Below are positions 59,166 through 64,000 of a stretch of 64,000 nt of DNA, piece by piece; the first letter of the stretch is position 1; each line of letters begins with the position of its first letter. The notes under the pieces were generated by a model. That model did not search any database. It was not told the origin of the DNA and saw only the letters and a list, made by a program, of their open reading frames with translations. Made by a program: the position numbers and the translations under genes. Where the stretch lies: assembly GCF_022690685.1 (NCBI RefSeq), contig NZ_JALCYY010000022.1:1-64000 (forward strand), read 5' to 3'. Source of the DNA: Anaeromyxobacter terrae (GTDB lineage Bacteria; Myxococcota; Myxococcia; Myxococcales; Anaeromyxobacteraceae).

Positions 59166-59645
59166 TCACTCGCTGAAGAGGTTGTCGATGTCGTCGTCGG
59201 TGATCTCGGCGAACGGGCTCGCCGCGCCGGGGGCCGCCTGCTTCTTCGCGAGGCCGTCGAAGACCTTCGCGAGCTCCTCCCCGGCCTTCTTCACCCGCAG
59301 GCGCACGAGCCCGAGCGAGCTCTTCGCGTCGAAGATGACGACGAGCACCACCCGACCGCCCACGATGCTCATGTGGAGCGACTCGCGCTCCCCCTCGTGG
59401 AACTGGTTCGGGAACTCCTTCTCGCCGATGAGCTTCGCGAGGCCGCCCATGGCGGCGACGTTGCCCGCGGTGAGCGAGGCGAGCGAGGTCGTGTCGAGGT
59501 TCTGCGCCTGTCCGCTCGAGGAGATGAGCTGACCGTTCTTGTCGACGAGGAAGACGACCTTGGCGTTCGCGTCGCGTGTGAGCCGGTCGCAGATCCCGGC
59601 GATGAGCCGGAACTCCTCCTCGTACATCACCAAGCCGGAATTCAT
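59166..59645 (-). CDS. mglB: MglB, roadblock/LC7-type GTPase-activating protein
   Basis: A 159-residue protein with the roadblock domain ([34 protein letters not shown]) and a C-terminal tail. MglB is the GAP that keeps MglA off the lagging pole; it also acts as a scaffold. The ATG at 59645 matches the family length. It is first in the mglBA operon, with a 169-base upstream gap to recR. Confidence 0.95.
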   Translation of the reverse strand: MNSGLVMYEEEFRLIAGICDRLTRDANAKVVFLVDKNGQLISSSGQAQNLDTTSLASLTAGNVAAMGGLAKLIGEKEFPNQFHEGERESLHMSIVGGRVVLVVIFDAKSSLGLVRLRVKKAGEELAKVFDGLAKKQAAPGAASPFAEITDDDIDNLFSE

Positions 59646-59814
59646 GGGCGCTGGGCTCCGCGAAGGTCCGAGTCCATGGCGAAATACCAGGGAACCTCGC
59701 CCCTTTCAATCCGGCGGCCACGGCGCCGCGAGCGGTGTAGCCGGCTGTCGCATGGTTCGATGGGCTCGACCATGAGCGCGCGCCGACCGGTCCCCCACGA
59801 ACCGAGCGTCGCGC

Positions 59815-60411
59815 TCAGAGCTCGCGGCGGCCGGCGAGCGCGCGCGCCAGCGTCACCTGGTCAGCGTATTCGAGATCACCGCCCATGGGAATTCCTTGAG
59901 CGATGCGCGAGACCTTCACCCCGAGCGGCTTCAGGAGCTTCGTGAGGTAGAGCGCGGTCGCCTCACCCTCGACGTCGGGGTTCGTCGCGACGACGATCTC
60001 CTCGGCGGGCTCGCGCTCGAGCCGCAGCAGGAGCTCGCGGATCTTGAGGTCGGAGGGGCCGATCCCGTCGAGCGGCGACAGGGCGCCGTGGAGCACGTGG
60101 TAGCGGCCGCGGAACTCGTGGGTGCGCTCGATGGCGAGGAGGTCCGGGACGCCCTCGACGACGCAGATGATCCTGGGGTCGCGCCGCGGGTCGGCGCAGA
60201 TGGCGCACGGGTCCTTGTCGGTGAGCGTCTGGCAGCCCGAGCAGAGCCGGACGTCGCGGACCACCCCGGCGATCGCGCCGGCGAGGTCGCTCGCGTAGGC
60301 CGGGCCGGCCTTGAGGATGTGGAACGCGAGGCGCTGGGCGGTCTTCTCGCCGATGCCCGGCAGCTTGGCGAGCTCCTTCACGAGCCGGGCGATGGGGTCC
60401 GCGACCGCCAT
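59815..60411 (-). CDS. recR: recombination mediator RecR
   Basis: A 198-residue protein: helix-hairpin-helix LPGIGEKTAQRLAF, zinc site CSGCQTLTDKDPCAIC, Toprim domain and C-terminal Walker-B-like end. RecR helps load RecA on SSB-coated gaps. The ATG at 60411 is 3 bases after the ybaB stop. It is the last gene of the conserved dnaX-ybaB-recR unit. Confidence 0.97.
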   Translation of the reverse strand: MAVADPIARLVKELAKLPGIGEKTAQRLAFHILKAGPAYASDLAGAIAGVVRDVRLCSGCQTLTDKDPCAICADPRRDPRIICVVEGVPDLLAIERTHEFRGRYHVLHGALSPLDGIGPSDLKIRELLLRLEREPAEEIVVATNPDVEGEATALYLTKLLKPLGVKVSRIAQGIPMGGDLEYADQVTLARALAGRREL

Positions 60412-60413
60412 GG

Positions 60414-60725
60414 CTACCCGGCGACCCCCGGGATCTTGATGCCGCCCGTCGCCTTGGCCAGGTGCTCGTCGGCCGCTGCGCGCGCCTTCTCGACCGCGGC
60501 GTTCACGGCGGCGGTCACGAGATCCTCGAGCATCGCCTTGTCGGCGGGGTCGACCGCCTTGGGATCGACGACGAGGCGGGTCACCTCGCACTTGCCGTTC
60601 ATGGTGACCTTCACGAGCCCCCCGCCGCTCTCGGCCTCCACCGAGAGCTCGCCGAGCTGCTCCTTCGCGTCGGCCATCGCCTTCTCGAGCTTCTTGGCCT
60701 GACGCATGAGGTACTGGATGTCCAT
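60414..60725 (-). CDS. ybaB: YbaB/EbfC nucleoid-associated protein
   Basis: The 103-residue protein begins [17 protein letters not shown] with the coiled N-terminal helix and has the typical [18 protein letters not shown] strand pair. It binds DNA as a dimer. It lies between dnaX and recR, the widely conserved arrangement. Spacing is 18 bases from dnaX and 2 from recR. Confidence 0.96.
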   Translation of the reverse strand: MDIQYLMRQAKKLEKAMADAKEQLGELSVEAESGGGLVKVTMNGKCEVTRLVVDPKAVDPADKAMLEDLVTAAVNAAVEKARAAADEHLAKATGGIKIPGVAG

Positions 60726-60743
60726 TCGTCGCTCCTGGAGCCG

Positions 60744-62546
60744 CTAGAGCTCCTCGATCTTCTCGATGCCGCCGTCGAGGATGCGCGCGGCCTCGCGGAT
60801 GTTGGGGTGGTTCCGGGCGGCGTCCCGCACGCTCGCGCTGCGCGCCTGGCGCTCGGCGGCCTCCGCCGCCGCGATCGACGCGGGGGGCGGCGTGGGCGCG
60901 TGGCCGTCGGGCGCGGCCTGCAGCCCGTCGGCGGGCACCGCGCCGACGGAGATCGCGAGGCGCGTCGGGCGGCCGAGGAAGCGCGCCAGCACCTCCTCCA
61001 CCTCCGCGCGGCGACGCTCGACGCTCTTCGCGAGGAAGTCCGTCGGCATCACGATGGCGACCTCGCCGTCGCGGATGCCGCGCAGCGCCGCCTGCTTCAG
61101 CATCGGCGCGGTGACCGGGCTCACCTTCTCGACCTCGTCCACCGCGCCGCGCCAGCGATCCGCGTCCGAGCCGTAGGCGATCGGGGCTGCCGTCGCGGTC
61201 ACCGGGGCCGGCGGAGGCGGGGGCGGGGTCGGGATCGAGCTCGCCGCCGGGGTCGCGGTCGACGTCGGCAACGGCCGCCAGCCGGCGGGCTCCGACCCGG
61301 CGGCGCAACCGGGCGTGCCGAAGCTCGCGACCGAGCGCGCGGCGCCCGTCGTGCCTCCGCCCGCGGGCGGAGGAGGGACCGACGCGGGGGTGGGGCGCGG
61401 CGGCGGAGGCGCGCCGCGGGCGAGCGCCTCGAGCCGAGCCACGAGCTCCGACACCTGCGCGCCCGGCGCGAGGAACACGCCCGCGAGCAGGGCGACCTCG
61501 AGCGCGTACCGCGGCTGCTCGGCGAGCTTCACGTCGACGACGGCGCGCTGCACGAGATCGAACAGGCGCGTGAGCTGCGCCGCGTCGGCGGCGGCGGCCT
61601 GGGCGCGCACCTCCGCGAGCTCTCCGTCGGGGAGGTCCATCGGCGCGGACGGGACGAGCTTCGCGACCACCACGTTCCTGAGGTGGCGCACGAGCTCCTC
61701 GGCGACGCGCTTCATCTCGAGCCCGCGCGCGTGGAGCGCCTCGAGCTCGGCGAGGAGCGCCCCGCCGTCGCGGTGGACGAGCGCGCCGCAGATCCGCGAG
61801 ATGGCCGCGGCGTCGACGGCACCGAGCGCCTCCGCGACGGCCGCCTCCTCCGGTGCGTCGCCGGCGGCGGCGCGGACCTGATCGAGGAGCGAGAGGGCGT
61901 CGCGCATCCCGCCCTCCGCCTGCCGCGCGACGAGCGCGAGCGCGGCGGGCGAGAGGCGCATTCCCTCCGCCTCGGCGACCTTCGCGAGCTGGTCCGCGAT
62001 CTGCTGGAGCGTGAGCCGGCGGAAGTCGAACCGCTGGCAGCGCGAGAGGATCGTCTCCGGGACCTTGTGGACGTCGGTCGTGGCGAGCACGAACTTCACG
62101 TGCTCGGGCGGCTCCTCGAGCGTCTTCAGGAGCGCGTTGAACGCGCCCGTGGAGAGCATGTGGACCTCGTCCACGACGAAGACCTTGTAGCGATCGCGGG
62201 CGGGCCGGTACTTCACCGCCTCGACGATGTCGCGGACGTTGTCGACGCCGTTGTTCGAGGCGGCGTCGATCTCGACCACGTCCACCGCGCGCCCCTCCGC
62301 GATCTCGACGCACGGGGTGCAGACGCCGCACGGATCGGCGGTGGGGCCCTTCTCGCAGTTGAGGGCCTTGGCGACCAGGCGGGCGGTCGTCGTCTTGCCG
62401 ACGCCGCGCGGCCCGGTGAACAGGAAGGCGTGGGCGAGCTGCCCGGTCTTGAGCGCGTTGGAGAGCGTCCGGACCACGTGCTGCTGGCCGGACATCTCTC
62501 CGAACTGCTGCGGGCGGTACTTGCGGGCGAGGACGAGGTAGTTCAT
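60744..62546 (-). CDS. dnaX: DNA polymerase III tau/gamma subunit
   Basis: A 600-residue protein: Walker A GPRGVGKTT near 46-54, zinc cysteines CGVCTPC near 76-82, VVDEVHML, and the sensor region AILSRCQ type (VPETILSRCQRF). The Pro-rich linker (about 410-470) and C-terminal domain interact with other replisome parts. Tau/gamma forms the clamp loader. The start is ATG at 62546. The SRP RNA gene lies 22 bases upstream on the same strand. Confidence 0.96.
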   Translation of the reverse strand: MNYLVLARKYRPQQFGEMSGQQHVVRTLSNALKTGQLAHAFLFTGPRGVGKTTTARLVAKALNCEKGPTADPCGVCTPCVEIAEGRAVDVVEIDAASNNGVDNVRDIVEAVKYRPARDRYKVFVVDEVHMLSTGAFNALLKTLEEPPEHVKFVLATTDVHKVPETILSRCQRFDFRRLTLQQIADQLAKVAEAEGMRLSPAALALVARQAEGGMRDALSLLDQVRAAAGDAPEEAAVAEALGAVDAAAISRICGALVHRDGGALLAELEALHARGLEMKRVAEELVRHLRNVVVAKLVPSAPMDLPDGELAEVRAQAAAADAAQLTRLFDLVQRAVVDVKLAEQPRYALEVALLAGVFLAPGAQVSELVARLEALARGAPPPPRPTPASVPPPPAGGGTTGAARSVASFGTPGCAAGSEPAGWRPLPTSTATPAASSIPTPPPPPPAPVTATAAPIAYGSDADRWRGAVDEVEKVSPVTAPMLKQAALRGIRDGEVAIVMPTDFLAKSVERRRAEVEEVLARFLGRPTRLAISVGAVPADGLQAAPDGHAPTPPPASIAAAEAAERQARSASVRDAARNHPNIREAARILDGGIEKIEEL

Positions 62547-62568
62547 TCGACCGCCATTGAAAACAAAC

Positions 62569-62677
62569 GAGCCGGCCCACAATCCCCGGGCGCACGGAGG
62601 ACCACCTACCGTTGCTCCCTTCCGGGCCTGGCGGGGTTTGGCAACCCCCACGTCGCCCGAGGATTCTGGGCCGGCTC
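62569..62677 (-). ncRNA. ffs: signal recognition particle RNA, small bacterial (4.5S) type
   Basis: The minus strand holds CCAGGCCCGGAAGGGAGCAAC, the Ffh-binding symmetric/asymmetric loop region. The ends GAGCCGGCCCA and TGGGCCGGCTC pair to close the long hairpin. It is about 109 nucleotides and lies just upstream of dnaX. Confidence 0.93.
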
Positions 62678-62734
62678 AGCCGGCCTTGGCCGCCGGTGCG
62701 GCTCCCTCTTGTAACGTGAAGGGAGCTGCAGCGC

Positions 62735-62824
62735 TGGCGGAGAGGGTGGGATTTGAACCCACGGTACCGTTCCCGGTACACACGATTTCCAGTCGTGCAC
62801 CTTCAGCCGCTCGGTCACCTCTCC
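62735..62824 (-). tRNA. tRNA-Ser (anticodon GGA)
   Basis: Acceptor stem GGAGAGG/CCTCTCC, a long variable arm (GTGTACCGGGAACGGTACC), T-arm GGGTTCAAATCCC and anticodon loop CTGGAAA read GGA. The CCA end is encoded. The variable arm length is typical of serine tRNA. Confidence 0.95.
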
Positions 62825-62861
62825 ATTGTACTGGGGGAGTGCTCGGCTCCCCCTCTGGCTT

Positions 62862-63042
62862 CGCCAGGGGGAGCCTGCGCTCCCCCAGACCCCCTGGCTC
62901 GCTCCGGGGCAGCCTCAGCCGGCTGCCCCTTCGCTCGCTACGGAGTCCAAATCGCCAGGGGGAACCTGCGCTCCCCCAGACCCCCTGCTCGCTCCGGGGC
63001 CGCCTCAGCCGGCGGCCCCTGCGCTCGCGTCGGGGCTTCAAT
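62862..63042. repeat. two-copy tandem repeat (period 91) between the tRNA-Ser genes
   Basis: Copies at 62862-62952 and 62953-63042 share CGCCAGGGGG, TGCGCTCCCCCAGACCCCCT and CTCCGGGG(C). Each holds two hairpins; the second is GGGGCAGCC-TCAGCC-GGCTGCCCC in copy 1 and GGGGCCGCC-TCAGCC-GGCGGCCCC in copy 2, with compensating changes. A partial related stretch, GCTCCCCCTCTGG, precedes copy 1. Confidence 0.8.
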
Positions 63043-63175
63043 CTTCGCGCTACTCCGCGAGGAGGGAACTTCGTCCGTTCCTCGCTTGAACGACTGAACG
63101 ACCTGCCTGCCGACCTCCGCCTTTCCCGGTGCGTGCTTCCGACCGGTATTCTGCACAGCCTGCAGGCAAAAGATG

Positions 63176-63263
63176 CGGAGAGCGAGGGATTCGAACCCCC
63201 GGTACCGTTGCCGGTACACCTGATTTCGAGTCAGGCGCCTTCGACCAGCTCGGCCAGCTCTCC
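63176..63263 (-). tRNA. tRNA-Ser (anticodon CGA)
   Basis: Acceptor stem GGAGAGC/GCTCTCC, anticodon loop CTCGAAA reading CGA, long variable arm (TGTACCGGCAACGGTACC) and T-arm GGGTTCGAATCCC. No CCA is encoded. The variable arm nearly matches that of the other tRNA-Ser. Confidence 0.95.
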
Positions 63264-63307
63264 GCCGGCGGATGTAACCGATCTCCGGCCGCGTGCCAAG
63301 CGGCAAC

Positions 63308-63778
63308 CTACGTGGTCTGCCCGTTTCCGGTCGAGCGCCTGGCGCGGAAGAAGGCGCGCAGGAGTTCGCCGGCCTCCTCGGCCATGACGCCCTTCTCCAC
63401 CGGGAAGCGGTGGTTCAGGCGCGGATCGGCCGAGAGGTCCATGAGCGACCCGATCGCGCCCGCCTTGGGGTCGCTCGCCCCGTAGACGAGCCGGTCGATC
63501 CGGCCGAGGACCATGGCGCCGGCGCACATCGCGCAGGGCTCGAGCGTCACGTAGAGCGTGACGCCGGTGAGCCGCCAGCGCCCGAGGTTGCGGGCCGCCT
63601 CCTGGATGGCGAGGAGCTCGGCGTGGGCGGTCGGATCGTGGGCGGCCTCGCGCGCGTTCGCGCCCCGGCCGACGATCCGCCCCTCGAACACCGCGACGGC
63701 GCCCACCGGCACCTCGCCGCGCTCCGCCGCGGCGCGGGCGAGCGCGAGCGCCTCCTGCATGGCTTCCTCTGGCGTCAC
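63308..63778 (-). CDS. tadA: tRNA-specific adenosine deaminase
   Basis: A 156-residue cytidine-deaminase-fold protein with HAE in DPTAHAELLAI and the PCAMC zinc motif in VTLEPCAMCAGAMV. TadA converts A34 of tRNA-Arg(ACG) to inosine. Length and motif spacing are standard. The ATG at 63778 follows GAGG-type purines. It sits beside two tRNA-Ser genes, with no functional link. Confidence 0.95.
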   Translation of the reverse strand: MTPEEAMQEALALARAAAERGEVPVGAVAVFEGRIVGRGANAREAAHDPTAHAELLAIQEAARNLGRWRLTGVTLYVTLEPCAMCAGAMVLGRIDRLVYGASDPKAGAIGSLMDLSADPRLNHRFPVEKGVMAEEAGELLRAFFRARRSTGNGQTT

Positions 63779-63817
63779 CGGCGGGAGGGTAACCCGCGGC
63801 GGCCGGCGGTGCGCGAA

Positions 63818-64000
63818 CTACGGCGTGGGGGGCAGCGGCGCCGGAGCGCAGACGTGATCCGCCCCGCAGGCCTCGCTCGCCGCGCAGTCGGCGTTCGTCG
63901 CGCAATGGCCCGTCGCTGTCGCACACGTGTTCGTGGCGTCGCAGACCTGCCACGTCACGTCGCAGTCGGCGTCCGTCCCGCAGCGCCCGGCGGTCAGCAG
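63818..64000 (-). CDS. C-terminal part of a Cys-rich repeat protein
   Basis: Sixty codons enter from the right edge and end with TAG at 63818-63820. The protein has a repeated C-x-T-(D/N)-A-D-C pattern (GRCGTDADC, GHCATNADC), then CGADHVC and a Pro-rich end. Such DxxxDC repeats are common in myxobacterial surface or secreted proteins. The N-terminal part is outside the window, so export and anchoring cannot be judged. Confidence 0.6.
   Translation of the reverse strand: MLTAGRCGTDADCDVTWQVCDATNTCATATGHCATNADCAASEACGADHVCAPAPLPPTP

Overview
The window is GC-rich DNA whose gene content points to a myxobacterium of the Anaeromyxobacter type (inference from the mglBA polarity switch, the Cys-rich and TPR lipoproteins, the very high GC at third codon positions and the compact GroESL, RecA and DnaX region). 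It is mostly ordinary chromosome with two clearly accessory inserts.

Layout. 1-6.7 kb: a DnaC-like ATPase, lysC, rpoZ, a translationally coupled pair of unknown genes, and groES-groEL. The last two units are divergent and each has a CIRCE-type HrcA operator. 6.7-15.7 kb: an AT-richer island between the intact groEL and a decayed second groEL 3' end. It carries a 2026-residue NHL/YD-repeat Rhs protein with a cysteine-rich tip, an overlapping membrane protein (candidate immunity), a frameshifted orphan tip with its own overlapping membrane protein, and a thioredoxin-fold protein with a CPFS active site. 15.7-31.6 kb: small membrane and lipoprotein genes, a copper operon (cupredoxin, CopA, CsoR), a DUF1207-like protein, a cupin, sucCD facing a PrpR-type sigma-54 activator, a GH114-like lipoprotein, and a MocR-type regulator.

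31.6-39.0 kb is a second insert with the look of a decaying anti-phage island: a SEC-C/HEPN gene, an ApeA-like HEPN protein, a DUF2971 protein, a TIR remnant, a predicted PD-(D/E)XK protein, a class III cyclase-like gene and a HEPN/zinc-ribbon gene. Three of these carry single frameshifts. The island stops directly at the RNase P RNA gene.

39.0-64.0 kb is housekeeping chromosome: rnpB, a PadR regulator, the base-excision enzymes nth and mug, threonine aldolase, an M23 peptidase, a 187-bp palindromic MITE-like element, a beta-helix protein, the phospholipid genes pssA and pgpA, cinA, a giant protease/propeller/beta-barrel fusion, recA, comM, a family-5 uracil-DNA glycosylase, a TPR lipoprotein, mglA and mglB, recR, ybaB, dnaX, the SRP RNA gene, two tRNA-Ser genes and tadA.

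The most unusual candidates are the Rhs island (two related Cys-rich tips sharing a twin CX3C pattern, each with an overlapping membrane-protein gene, plus one thioredoxin-fold gene nearby) and the cyclase-like/nuclease-like gene pair in the defence island. No CRISPR array, rRNA operon or insertion-sequence transposase was seen.
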